This document shows, piece by piece, positions 47,458-60,344 of a stretch of DNA of 64,000 nt. The stretch is from assembly GCA_008973525.1 (NCBI GenBank), contig WACJ01000301.1, positions 62,001-126,000 of the forward strand. Direction: 5' to 3'. Below the pieces are notes generated by a model. The model did not search any database. It was not told where the DNA came from and saw nothing but the letters and a program-made list of their open reading frames with translations. Every line of letters begins with the position of its first letter. The stretch's first letter is position 1. Position numbers and translations under genes: made by a program. Source of the DNA: Stenopsyche tienmushanensis (taxonomy: Eukaryota > Arthropoda > Insecta > Trichoptera > Stenopsychidae).

Positions 47458-48071
47458 TTAATCTGTCTAAAATATATAAATGTTAAGCACGCAATTATAG
47501 TAAACAATACGCACGGAAGGCAATTAAAATAAGTTGCCTTGAGAATAATCACTGATTATTAAAGCAAACTGAGTGTTTGAATCGTCGATGAGTGGATATT
47601 AAGGTGTGTGTTCTTACTTTATGTCAAATTTACATCTAGTGGCGCTCAACAAGTCAACAGTGTCTGTGACGGATAAGTCTTAACGTATAAAAATCCTACC
47701 ATAGAACATAAAATATCACATTTTTCAAATATCACAATAAATTATACGCAAAAAAAATATTTGAAGCCATATATAACAAATAAGATCATAATTATTGACG
47801 CAGTAATTTTAAAACTTTGATTCATCGAAAGTGATGTAAAAATAATATAATATGAAAAAAAATTTTTTTTTTAATAAAAAAGCATAATTAATATAAGAAA
47901 CCCATTTTAAATAAATAACTCATATTTTATATTTGAATAACATACTTTTATTCGTTATATTAAATTTTTGTTTAAAATTTTGGAGCAAAGCTGCCTTTAA
48001 CGTATGTGAAATATTTACATTGGCAAGTAAACGTAACGGTTAGCTTTTGAAGTGTCAAATGATGTAAAGGA
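47458..48071. promoter_or_regulatory. Divergent TDP1/PLK4 promoter region
   Basis: Start codons of TDP1 (minus, 47457) and PLK4 (plus, 48072) are 614 bp apart, so both promoters must lie here. Sequence is AT-rich with no assigned core motif. A bidirectional promoter would link a DNA-repair gene with a centriole kinase. Confidence 0.5.
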
Positions 48072-51000
48072 ATGCCGCCCTCGCCCTCACCTTGCTATGG
48101 TGAAAGAATAGAGGTTCTTACTGAATTATTGTTGTATATTTGATTGAATTATCTTCGTTATCATTCAGTCATTTTTGAGCACATTTTTTTATTGTGATAC
48201 AAATGATATGTTTATGATATTATTGACTATGACATATCTAGCTATACAACAGTAGTCGTTATGTAGCATTATACAGATATTTCATTTGAAATGAACGATT
48301 GCTTTCTTAAAAATACATTTATAATGGATACATTTAAGAAAGATGATTAGCTATTGGAATTAAAAAATGTTTTTTTTAAATATTTGCAAAATAGGTTATG
48401 TTTTTAATATTCTGATTGTAGGAGTATGAAGTATTAGAACTGCTCGGAAAAGGGGGCTTTGCCCAAGTGTATCGCGCACAATGTCGTCGATCCGGTTCAA
48501 ATGTGGCGGTGAAGATGATAGACAAAGCGATGATGGCGAGTGCGGGAATGGTTGGGCGCGTCCGACAGGAGGTTGCCATCCATTCTCGCTTGAAGCATCC
48601 ATCCATATTAGAACTGTATACATTCTTCGAGGATGTGCATTATGTCTATTTAATTCTGGAACTCGCACACAACGGGGAACTGGCAAGATATTTTAAGTTG
48701 GTATTTTTTATCTTGTGATTATGAATTATATGATTTCTTCGTGCTATATTTATTCTATTTGTTTGTAAAATTTTAGGCTCGACGCCAGAGGCTTGAGTGA
48801 AAAAATGGCTGCTGATATTTTATGTCAAGTCGTTGATGGTGTATTATATCTTCATTCGCATAGAATCCTTCACCGAGATTTATCTTTGAATAACTTACTG
48901 CTTACCAAAGATTTGCGAGTGGTTAGTATACTCTTAAATTTTTCCAAATATTGAATCAGTTGTTAAATAGTGTTGTGAAATTTACACAATGTAATATTAT
49001 ATTAGTTTATAATACTAGCTGGTATCCGGTGCATTACTGCCATTGAAGTAATAATTCTAAAAACATCGTTTGAAATTTGAAAGAGTTATCTTGTTTAATT
49101 AGGAATGATAGAAATAATGAAATTTATTTTCTTTCCAATAATGAATACATTTATTGAAATGGAATGATATATAAAAGAAAAGTATAAATGATTTTATTTA
49201 TTCAAGTGCTTCAACAAACAAATTCTTATTTATGTATATCAGACTATCCCTATGTTATTCGCGAAATCCTTGACAATAAGTGGACAAATTTTTATCGCAA
49301 TCGAATGAACGGTATGGCAGCGCATTAAATACGAACAAACAAAGATTAATTTTTATATATTTGATTTAATTTTTTTTTAGAAAATAGCGGACTTTGGATT
49401 AGCAACTCAGCTCAACGAACCAGATGAGAAACATATGACTATGTGTGGAACTCCAAATTATATTTCTCCTGAGGTAAACAGTGGATAAACACATATATAA
49501 TTTCTTCTCATAATGTATGCTCCAATTATATCTTATTGTTTTTGAACATTACTTATAGGTTGCATCTAGATCGCATCATGGATTACCAGCCGATGTATGG
49601 GGTCTGGGATGTTTACTTTATACGTTACTAGCTGGTAAACCTCCATTTGATACCCAACATGTGAAGCATACCTTAAATAAAGTTATACATTCTGATTACC
49701 AAGTAGGAATTACGTGATATTGAAATATTAAATAGGAAATTATTTTTATATTAAGACAATTAATATATTTTTTTAAATGCCAGATGCCCCCGGGATTATC
49801 TAACGATGCACAAGATTTATTGGATCGTCTTCTTAGAAAAAATCCATCAGAACGAATTTCTTTAGACCAAGTGGCTCGTCATCCTTTTCTTGTTAAAACA
49901 ATTGACGATTGCCATCGACCGTATGTAGATTTAAGTAAGGATTCTGGCTTTCATACAACGTTACACACAACACAATCTGGCCAACATCAAAGAACTCGGT
50001 ATTGCTATAAATATATATTATTATGTATTCCTTGTTCTTATTTGAGATGATCTAATATTTATGTATTTTATAGATCGGAAGAAAGATTTGCAAGTGCCGC
50101 AAGTTTTGAAGTTTCTTCTAATCAAAGATATAACAGCTTTGACAAAACTAAGCCCAATCTTCCCCCGTCTTCATTTAATGTATTAACAGGAATCAATAAT
50201 AATGATGCCTTTAAAGTTATTTGTGATCGTAATTCATTTTCTTCGAATTCTAACAAAGGCGATTCATTGGAAGATGATAAGTGCGACTATTATAGAAATG
50301 ATTATTTGAAAGTTTCGTCTAATTCAACTAAAGACGTTGGAAATAAGGCGAAATATGAAAACGAAAGAGAATTAAGAAATGACGATAATAGAATAAAATT
50401 TGGTTTAGATTTAAAAACATACACTGTTGAAAATAAAGAAAATTTATTACCAAGTGAGTTTATTTTAAGAAATTTACGTCGTTATAATTAATGTATTTAT
50501 TAAGAAAATACGTTTTAGTTTTTTTTAAATTACTCAGATAATATTTCAGATTCAAGATCAATTGGCGTGCCCCCACTTTGCGCAGCAAGATTGACCGAAA
50601 TAACACATCGCACGAGAAATGCCGAGCTTTTTATATCAAAAGACGGAATGGTCACCATCAAGTTCATAAAAAAACGTGGCCGTCTTCGCGAAGATAGAGT
50701 AACCGAAGTATGCTCCATATCCAAGGACGGTATGCAGGTAATAATTCATTATCTTGAAAATATACAGACGACATAGTTTTCATTCCGATATAATGTTTTC
50801 ATATTGTTCTTTCAGGTTACAATTTATTCCGTTGACGGGGGAAAAGGTATTCCGTTATCATCCCCTTTGCCGCTGTATACACCATCTCCGCAAGAAACAT
50901 TTTCATATCATAATTTACCGCAAAAGCATTGGAAGAAATACTTATATGCCGCGCGCTTTGTGGATCTAGTTAAGGCAAAAACACCAAAGATAACGCTTTA

Positions 51001-51832
51001 TACAAACCTTGCAAAATGTCATCTAATGGAAAATAGTTCGGATTTTGAAGGGAATTTTTATAACGGTAATAATTTTTAATTAATATTCCCTTATGGATAA
51101 ATTCATATGATTGCTATGAATTTTAATATTTTATTTGAAATGTTGACGCATTTATTTTCAGGGATAAAGATTAATACGCAGGGAAATGACGGCGTTAAAA
51201 TCGTAGATGAGGATGGAAATGTTCATCAGAATCCAAAAAATCTAAGTGTTCATCTTCAACAAATGTGTGATCATTTTCAACAGGTAAATATTGTTAAGTA
51301 AATGAACACTCGTTGAATTTAATTCATTAAATGTATAAAAATATGTTTTCAGTGTATGTCTAAATGTTTGCAAGTCGAATCAGCTTTGCACGGTTTATCT
51401 GAAGATAGTTTTCCTCTCATAATGGGAAGAAGACCACAAAGCACTGCGTCTCCAATCGATATCAAAAGCACACCTCAAGTCACTCCCACTATGCCAAGCA
51501 GTAGCTCTATTAACATCGGATCTTTTTGCCACAGTTCAGATAATGTTTCACAGGCTGTAAGAATACATTAATATTCTTAAGTATCGATTTGTTGTTTGAT
51601 AAGCTTAACGACAAGTTTAATTTTATTCCAGACTTGCGCCAGCGAAAGAAATAGATATAATACAGCTCCTCTTCAATGTAGAACTTTCGATCCTTCCGGA
51701 GGACGAAGTACGCCGTTTCAAGTGAACACAAAACATGGAATAAATTCTACGACAAACAGCGCAAACAATGCTGGTTACTCAAATGACTTAAGAAGGCATC
51801 CTTTGGGACTTTCTAGATTTGGAAACACATGA
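48072..51832 (+). CDS. PLK4: Polo-like kinase 4 (SAK), centriole duplication kinase
   Basis: Twelve exons: 48072-48113, 48422-48696, 48777-48921, 49381-49473, 49559-49702, 49784-49998, 50074-50453, 50538-50737, 50816-51065, 51162-51283, 51353-51556 and 51632-51832, giving 756 residues. The kinase domain has GKGGFAQV (23-30), Lys45, HRDLSLNN (138-145), DFG (158-160) and the T-loop threonine in TMCGTP (174). Just after it, DSGFHTT (286-292) fits the DSGxxT phosphodegron read by SCF-Slimb, which limits PLK4 level. The cryptic polo box (about 432-640) begins with a region containing [19 protein letters not shown] and continues through [17 protein letters not shown]. The C-terminal 115 residues are Ser/Thr/Asn-rich and show no third polo box. 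Exon 8 has two in-frame acceptors 12 nt apart (50538 or 50550). AATAAA follows at 51840. Confidence 0.94.
49013..49366 (-). mobile_element. Helitron-like element in PLK4 intron 3
   Basis: Shares over 100 bp of near identity with 30810-31236 ('aagtaataattctaaaaa', 'tcgtttgaaatttgaaagag', 'ttatcttgtttaattaggaa'). It carries CTAG at its 3' terminus (49015 region) and ends about 15 bp before the acceptor of PLK4 exon 4. Confidence 0.65.
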
Positions 51833-51839
51833 CAGTATT

Positions 51840-51845
51840 AATAAA
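51840..51845 (+). terminator. Likely PLK4 polyadenylation signal
   Basis: AATAAA lies 7 bp after the PLK4 stop codon (ends 51832), which implies a very short 3' UTR and closes the gene before any further exon could add a third polo box. Confidence 0.5.
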
Positions 51846-54800
51846 ATAATATATTTATTTTGACAAAGTGTGACTTAAGTGCAAGAATATTTATAAAGAT
51901 TACATTATTTATGGCAAGACCATTCATATATTTTTTATTTTGTATAAAATTAGAAAAAATAAAGAGTATGAACTATATCTTTATACTTTTATGGCATTGT
52001 TTTGGATTAACCTTTTGCGCTCGAGCGGTGTCTCTCAGACACCACTGCATGTGATGCGACAACTAATTCTATTCCTGGACTGCAATAGTCCTGGATTCGT
52101 TTTTGACTCATAATGAAGTAGATCTAATACAAAAATGAATTACACATTAACCCCTCAAAGAGGTAAAACACAATGTTGTGTCTGAATTCCAGTGATTCAT
52201 AAAGAGCATTCGTACATGTTGAGCTCGGGACAGACAGAGATGGAGTATCTTGCATGTTGAGTTTGAAAAGAAACAGACGCGAAGATTGTGAATGTGAATG
52301 AAGACAAAGACAGAGTATCTTGCATACATTGTACAATTGTATAGATCGTTAACCCAAATTTAATTGGCGGACAAGCAAATATAGCCTCTAAGATTATGAT
52401 GATTTTAAATTAGCACTACTTAAGTGATTAAACTGTGCAGAATTAAATTATACGGAGGATTATGGAGTTTTATATGAAATAATTACCTCGGATGTTTTTT
52501 CTCTCTACTTGTTTATCGCTATCAACTTTTGTGCTTCCAATGACGTGCGCTTTACAAGTGTTTATTTTTTTGTTGCTTCAAATGGGAAGGCACAGAATCA
52601 CAGCGTAGATTAATTTGTTTCATCTTGAAAATGTTTGTGTCCGATTGGATTGTTTGAAATTTGTATACCGAGTAAAATTAATAATATGCATGCGATTAAT
52701 AAAAAAAAAGTTCACAAATGTATTGAAATCAATTTGTATTGAATACAATAAAAAAATACAAGAAGTTTAATGTATAAAATATAAATTTACATTTATAATT
52801 TTTACTATCAACAAATTAATATTAATGAAATATATGCCTTCGTTTATTGACAATGATTAAACAGGTTAAACATCATGCTTACGGGCTAAGACATTTAAAG
52901 CAAATTATTATATATTCTAGTCTATTCTATGTTTTACAAAATAATAATACAAACTAATTATCGGAATAAAGCATTCACCCTTTGAAAAATATTCTATTTC
53001 GTTAGTGCATATTTATATCTGTAGTTACATTTTAAAATGCACGTTTGCAATAAGTATATTTCAACTGGTAATTTAAATGTTTCAAAAATTTAAACGGCTT
53101 ATCCGATCCAATCAAAGGGTTAATGTAAAAAATATATTTAATTTGCATGCGTATGATTGTATATTCTTACCATAATTAAAATTTGGAATGTGCCCCTTAT
53201 GAACTATTAAGATATTATGCAAAAAAATCAGTCACTTTCAGTTCTTTGAGTTGGCACATTAGAACAACCCAACGATAAATATAAAGCAGCAATGTTTGTT
53301 TTCTAAATGGTTATTTCGAATGTGTTTTATTTTTGAAAAATATGATCAGTTTTGGGGATAAATTCTATAGATGGTTAATGAATTTTGTAGCGGATTGTAT
53401 ACTGTGTTAGGGTTCTAAGTACTGATTTAATTTTGCCATTCAAAAATATTTTACAATGGTGATTAAACATGTAAATAATACTACGTATTTTAATTCAAAT
53501 ATTTATGCAAGTAAAAAACTATTGACTGTGAACACTGGCGGTGTCTTACAACAGCTGTGCAGTATCAATTGGTGACACGTTTTGACATTATTAGACACTT
53601 TTTAATCAAAGAAACAATGCGAACTTTACGAAGAGACGATAGGATGTGTATACATCCCATGTAAAATATTACAAAACCACTGCCACATTTAAAAATTCTC
53701 TATTATCTCTATTAAATGTTAAATTGATAACAATTTTCAGCACCGCTCGTTACAAAATAATTTGATGCTGAAATATGTGATGTTTGTTATGCTTTTTGCG
53801 GGCCGCGATTATCAATGTAATTGATGATAATGTGACAACATGTAATAATTTTGATAACATGAATATACGTAAAAATTGAGATATTATTCAGTTCTCTTAT
53901 TCATACATCATTTTTTTTACTAAAATTCAAGTATACAATATAACAACAAAAATTACTGATCCCTTAATGAAACATTTTCATAAAATATACATAATTAAAG
54001 TTTACATATATTAAATTAGTAAATATTTAAATACAAATATACGAAAAAATAGACGGAATAGAAATACTAATAGTTCCATAAAATAATTGACATTAAATTA
54101 AACTAAACCTAAATATATCACAGAAGTGATCGAATAACGCAACGTAGACATAATCATAAATTAAGGGAATAAATACTACAAGAATTAAAAATTGATATGT
54201 ATAATTAACGTGCTGTAGTTATTCTAATTCAACCTTATGACATAATTGCAATAATGGCAATGTAAATCGTTAAAAAATCTATTGTCATGTATGATTATTT
54301 TGAGCCATTTGCATCGAAATAAATTTAGAAACTAGGCTGTGCAAACGAATCTGCAGATTTGTATAATTTGAAAATATATCATTTAATCTCCCTTAAAATC
54401 AAAAACTGACCGCACATCTCGAAAACACCGAGACATCGGTCGGATTTGTACTCGAGTTCAAAAACTTAACGTTACTTTTCATCAAACGCACTTAGAATTA
54501 ATAATATTAATCGATACTTAAACTAATGAGATATACACGTTATTAAAATTAAATAATCTGACAACAAAACGTTGAATATAATACAACTAGGTACATATTC
54601 CCGTGATAAGACAAAAATGGTAGATCGGTCACGGATAAACGATTTAACACATTATTGTTTCATTTAAAAAAAATGTAACAATTGCAATAAAACCGTGATA
54701 CTAAATAGCAATGTAATTTCGGATTTCAGTGGGTTGCTGTTTCTTTCAATGCGAGTATTGTGCACAATAAAAATATGCCAATAGTTTTAAGTGTGACATG

Positions 54801-55853
54801 AAACTTGTTGAGAGTCAACACTGTCTCTACAGGGTACGTTCAATAAGTAATGCGTCCAATATCTTCCGGATGTGTTAGCATTAAAACGCGCTCTTTAAAA
54901 GTCATCTCTGAGTCATCGGAGAGCAAGAGCATGCATCAACGTCTTTTAGGGACTATATAACATAGAGCAATGGATCATTCTGTATAGCAATGATACATTA
55001 ACTATTAAACATGACAAAAACAACCGTTTATCACATTGTAATCGAAGATATTAACACACAATCGCATGGAAATGTCATCACGACAATTCGCTACACCGCA
55101 GTGCCTTCGTTGTCAATGATTTCCTCGCCAGGACCTGCACCTCATTGGCTCGCCAAGAATTTTTTTTAGAAGCTCATCATTGCAGTAGGGTGTTATTTCG
55201 AAGATTTTTGAATAATTATACAAATATGTTCAATACATGATTTTTTATGAATTCGAACACATTACTTATTGAACGCACCTGTGTATTTAAAATAGTAGAA
55301 CATATCATTTTATTAAATTGATTAAAAAAAACCCTGATATTTTCATATTAAGTATGTGTTTTATCCGTTTATATCATATAGTAGAGATCTTCCGATAGTC
55401 AAACAAATAGAGAAAAATTCACAATGTGAACTTTAGAAAATAATTACATGATGTGTTGAATTGGATCAAATATATAGTCGACGCTATTATCTGTGTAAAA
55501 CATAACGTAAAACATTTGTTTTTCTGGCATGAATTTAAATATAAATTATCAATAAAATCACTATATATTTTATCCCATTCGATGCATTATTTACCATTAT
55601 CGACCAAGATGCGCGTGTTTTTTTTTTAATAACAAGAAACAAATATAAATTCAACGTAAACACAAGAGGTTCAATGTTGCACCACACATATAACAGTACA
55701 ATAAGGACATCCTTAAATGCTTTAATAAAAATAATAATTAAAAAAAAACAATAAATAATAAGAGCTCAGATGCCTTAATTATCATTTTGATATGAACAGA
55801 TGCAATGGAATCGTTGAAATGCTTAGTTGGCAGTGGTTTGCTTCGTACGCGAC
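51846..55853. other. Four-kb AT-rich region between PLK4 and M6
   Basis: No convincing gene. A piggyBac-like terminus near 52006-52050 has TTAACC followed by a hairpin GGTGTCTCTCAGACACC. A mariner-type MITE lies at 54829-55283. Much of the right part may be a long 3' UTR of M6, whose stop codon is at 55854 on the minus strand; this is an inference from gene position only. Confidence 0.45.
54829..55283. mobile_element. MITE with mariner-like termini
   Basis: Left end 'acgttcaataagtaatg' and right end 'cattacttattgaacgcacc' are inverted complements over about 20 bp, differing at a few positions. The interior is non-coding apart from a weak C-terminal mariner look near 55200-55270. It sits in the presumed M6 3' region. 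Confidence 0.65.
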
Positions 55854-58800
55854 CTAAAAGCGATCTTTGGACGCGTGGACGTCACCGTCGATTTCGGCGA
55901 GATACTGTATTTCTTGCAGTTCTTGGAATTTTTCATGATCGCGGATGTGAGCATAATTGGCGGCCAGACACATGAGGTAGTGTATCTGAAATTTAATTTA
56001 AAAAATCAATAGCGAATACTTCGTACACAAAGAGCGCATGATAATTAATGGAATAACTTATTATCTATTTAATTTACAAATTCAATTTGATATTTATTAC
56101 CTAGCTACTATAAATAATATTGTACTTTTATACATACAGGTAACCCCTATTATTGCGACTTCGGCGAGTGCGGATTTGTTATTTTTTGTTAAATTAAACA
56201 TAGCATTCCATGTGAGTTTGGTGGAAATAATATTATGAAAGCTATCAGTACCATAAACAAAGATGGATTACTGAAGTTACTCAGTCGTGTATGAAGATCT
56301 TTGGAAAAAGTTCTTCAGGCTTTTAGCCATTACCGAAGATATTGATGTAAATGACAGGGCCGTAACGAAGAGCTGGCAAAGCAGGCGCCTTCTACTTTAC
56401 ATGAATTAACACTGATTGACTCTGTCCATTTTTATAACATATACTAAGTTGTCTAATCCCTCTTTTCTTCATTATCGCGCTCATTCGTCATATCAGCGGT
56501 CTGAAAAGTGGACCAGTTGAATATACAGACCTTATGGCCACTCTGTCCTCTTTTAGGGCTTTTTGTGACATTTACAGGGATAAATGCATACCCGGAGCCT
56601 TCTATGATCTCTACGATCACAGAGGCCACCTCAGAGGCACATGTTAGATACTTGCCATGGGCGCTTCATACACCCTCGTTACGATTCTGGTAAATGATTT
56701 TCAAACTTTGCTTAAATTACATGACTAATCTTTAACCAATGAAGAGCTTTAGGAATTGGACTTCTATGTCTTAAGAAAATAACGTCTTAGAAGCTTAATT
56801 ATTGAAGACTTCAATCAAGAGGTCAATGCAAAAGAAAACAACGAATGGGGTTACCTGTATAATCAATTTAACTTTATTTAATTGTAATTTAATTTTTACT
56901 AGTAATATAATATTTTATTTAAGAAAAAAACAGGTTTATAAGATATGTACTATGACTTCATAATCAGTTTAAATCATATCATCAATCTGTATAGATAAAA
57001 ATTGTTTTGAATCATTTATTTGTCACATTTTGTTATTTATATTTTAAAAAAACACAATATGCTTCTATTAGAAGTACTCATAATTAATGTCGCTTTTCGA
57101 TGGACCATCTTCAAAATGGTCTTCTTCAATCCATAGAGCAGTAAGGCTATTTTTTTGTGTATCAACTTGTTCGTCAACCCAAGATAAAAATAATCACCCC
57201 CCTTATCCATCTAACAACAACGGGAGAGATGTATCCGTCGGAACAACACCGAAACTGTGTACTTTTTCAATACTATATGAAAAAGAAAGCGACAGAAGTT
57301 ACAGATCCATTAAACCATGGACAAAAGGCAATTTCAACCCCTAAACAATCATTACATTAAGAATAGTTGGTTGTGTGTATTGTGAAGGGATTCTAAAGGA
57401 ATAATTTAGTTGGAAGTATTGGCACAAGATGAGAGCGTGTCAAAAAAAAAACGACATTACTTCTGGGAACCTCTAATACATATTAAGCTCATCATTAATA
57501 ATTATTTTGAAATACGAGTTATTACTTACCAAGCTGAGAATCACCAAAAAACAAGATACAGTAGCTAGAATGTACATAACTTCAGCCTTTTCCACAGAAT
57601 CTCTACAAAACAGTTTCACTTTGTTGGCTTCGCACAACTTCATGTCTTCTTGGGGCATTCCTTGCGGGAACAAGAAATCTACAATGATTGGAAGAAGATT
57701 AATTATTATACAAACACAACAGGTTAAATTAAATTATTTGAGAATTTAAATTCATACTCACAAAATTGTGTGAAATCAATGCAAGAATTCAAAATGTTCG
57801 GATTTGCACACATGAACCAAAATATAGTAAAGACAAATGTAACAATCACCAAAAAGCTCAGCAGGCCGATCCATAATATAGTGAGAACGTAAGTAATTCC
57901 CATGAACTGTAATTGTGTAAAGCACAAATAAAGTGAACAACGTCAAAATCAGTCAACAAAAATTCAAATGACACTTTTTATAAAAATGCTTACAATTGCA
58001 CATGAGATTCGACCTCCCACGCGTGCTCTCCAAGCTCTGTATACTTTATGGCGAGTTGCTCCCGTCGCTAGAAATCCGAGACAGAGCAGAATTAGGCCAA
58101 GGGCGCCCATGCAAGCTCCTATTACAACGAATACCATCTGAACTACTTCAATCCTGAAAACAAAAGTTATCATAAATATTAGATTGTCCCATTTTTTCCA
58201 AAAAATTAATGCAACAACTGCAACTAAAAATATATAGAATAGGCAAGACATGTGTCATGATTATAAAGAGAAGAAACAACCGTTTTTACAATATCTTGTG
58301 ACTGAAGATGAAAAGTGAGTGTTGAACTTAAATCAAAAATGCAAAAGATAATGACTTTCAAAGGACAGGTAAAGAAATCAACCCCTCAATCGGGTCTAAT
58401 AGTAAAAAATCTCTTTTAAATGTATAGTGGGATTTCAAAGGGTTAATCCATCATGAAGTCCTTGCATATTGTCAAACCATAATGAGGGAGATTTATTGTT
58501 CACAATTGGAAAGTTTAAAAGTGGCGTTGAGTATGAAGAGGCCAGGCGTAGTCAAAATTCTTTAGCAAAAGGATAATGTGTCACATCATAAATCAAAGAT
58601 GACCGAAAATAAATTAAAGGAACATGATTGGCAAACAATTCTGTATTCATCTTATTCTCCTGACCTTGCTCTTTCCAATTATCATTTATTTAGATGGATC
58701 CAGCGTCATTTATTGAGGAAAAAATCGTAAATATTGAAGAGGTGATATGAAGAGTCAAAAAATATTTTATATCAAAACTCATTGAATTTTATTCTTCCGG

Positions 58801-59410
58801 AATTCAAATAAATATTAATTAGATGGAAAAAGGTTGTATCTATATTTAGGACTTGTATATATCGTAATTGTCAGTGGCTGCACTATGATGATGATGATAT
58901 ATCGTAATTAGGTAACTCACCACATCAGGTTCAGATTGAATACTCTCTTGAACATAAGGATGGTTATGGTAGTGCCGCGGTACATTGTGGCGCAGAATAC
59001 ACCGACGCCAAGGCAACACATGATGGTGGCAATGAGAGTTGCGTAAGGTATACGAGTCATACATGATCGGCAGGAGTCACCTGAAGAAAAATAAAAAATA
59101 ATATAATAAAACTAAGAGTACCTATTGTCGTCCATACCAATTTGAAAGAGTCAATGATGTGCTTTCGATTTAAAATAGAAAATTTTTGGGGTAACCATTT
59201 GGTGAGTTCTATTTGAAATGTAATAGAATGGGTGTATGTACCACATGTTTTGTCACCGCCAACCCCACTGTGCAGAGTATGAACAGAGTATCTTGAGCCC
59301 CATCGATCATTATGCGGTCTGATTACATCCAATACATTGTCTTCAGTCAGAGGTTGAGTGACGGGACCGTCTCTGCCAAAGTTGGTCTCTAAGCCCCCGT
59401 ATTGGGCCAT
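55854..59410 (-). CDS. M6: M6-type proteolipid (PLP/DM20/M6 family)
   Basis: Six exons on the minus strand: 59242-59410, 58921-59080, 57994-58153, 57762-57906, 57530-57678 and 55854-55985, giving 304 residues. The protein is a four-pass membrane protein of the myelin proteolipid family. Exon 1 encodes a cytosolic N-terminus (MAQYGGLETNFGRDGPVTQ...). Exon 2 starts with GDSCRSCMTRIPYATLIATI, with the first membrane segment and the conserved 'CMTRIPYATLIATIMCCLG' block. Exon 3 has 'MVFVVIGACMGALGLILL' and ATGATRHKVYRAWRARVGGR. Exon 4 has the third segment (LLSFLVIVTFVFTIFW). Exon 5 has the cysteine-bearing second extracellular loop and the start of the fourth segment. Fly M6 is expressed in neurons and epithelia, including at tricellular contacts. 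Intron 2 has a mariner relic and intron 5 a MITE. Confidence 0.93.
56355..56689. mobile_element. hAT-type MITE in M6 intron 5
   Basis: A perfect 8-bp target duplication GTAAATGA lies at 56347-56354 and 56690-56697. Ends are CAGGGCCGTAACGAAG and CCCTCGTTACGATTCTG. It is 335 bp, an internally deleted member of the family at 14139-14642. Confidence 0.85.
58295..58830 (+). mobile_element. Mariner transposase relic in M6 intron 2
   Basis: Plus-strand frames, interrupted by stops, read 'DEKWVLNLNQK' (first catalytic Asp region), 'LLFTIGKFKSGVEYEEAR', 'SFIEEKIVNIEEVI' and 'KLIEFYSSGIQ', in the order of mariner transposases. No intact termini were identified. It belongs to the same broad type as the remnant at 541-745. 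Confidence 0.65.
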
Positions 59411-60344
59411 GTTTGAGATTTTAGCAACTATATGGAGAAATAGCGACTTTAACAACCCAGGGCGCGGTTTAAAAACTTTTAACCGACAAATTTACACTTA
59501 GCAAGATGATTAATTAGTAATCGGAGACGCGGTGCCCCAATGATGATGTTTCACGTTCACCTCGTACTGTCAACTGTAGTCGCGTGTCAAACGAATGATT
59601 CATACGGTGGAGCACATATTTTGACAATAAAAGCGTATTATCTGACAGAAACTAAACGACCAATTGAGGAGAATAGTCGAAAGATTGGGTATGTATCAGA
59701 TAAGGATAAATACGATAAGATATTCGATAAGATTGCGTACCCATGGTGTCGGAATTGGGTCTGATGCGCCCCGCCCCTCAAACGAAACACAGTCAACGAC
59801 TGTTCAATGACGCACCAACTAACTCCTGCAATATTCCAATTTGACAAACCGACTACAAATAAACAACAGCCCACACCTCACACCCCTCGGATTAAACACA
59901 CCCCCGAGCACCAGAGGGTAACATTCACGTCCATAGCCCAAAATTTTTAATACCCTTTTATCAATACATATCTCAAACTTTATTTTACGACGTATTATTA
60001 ACATACAATATTTTATTATAAAATGAAATGTATTGTTGAAATTATGAAATTTTTAAATAAGCGAATAATTTAAATTTGTTTTTTTTTCGATTATTCAACT
60101 AATTCATTTTGTTTTTAAAAATTTAATTTGCAACAAAAAGCTATTTATATGTCTTTAACAATATCATGATTGCTCAATTTTCATAAAATAACGATACGAT
60201 TTATCTTCATATTCCACTCCAAATACTGGTCATAGTATCCGATTACTTTAGACCATAATTGATATACATTACAGTTCTAACCTAAAAATATCAGCCTCGA
60301 ATAGAAGTCCCCGTCGGCGCCGCCTTTGAAATAAATTATGCAAC
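59411..60344. promoter_or_regulatory. Divergent M6/mRpL21 intergenic region
   Basis: 934 bp between the two start codons. The M6-proximal half (59520-59940) is richer in GC and CpG than the AT-rich mRpL21-proximal half, as expected if a promoter lies there. No core motif was assigned; no gene was seen. Confidence 0.45.

Noticed and set aside
59540..59764. 74-codon plus-strand frame between M6 and mRpL21 with a hydrophobic start
   Set aside because: The weak leader-like start is followed by sequence without family features; no splice or polyadenylation context supports it.
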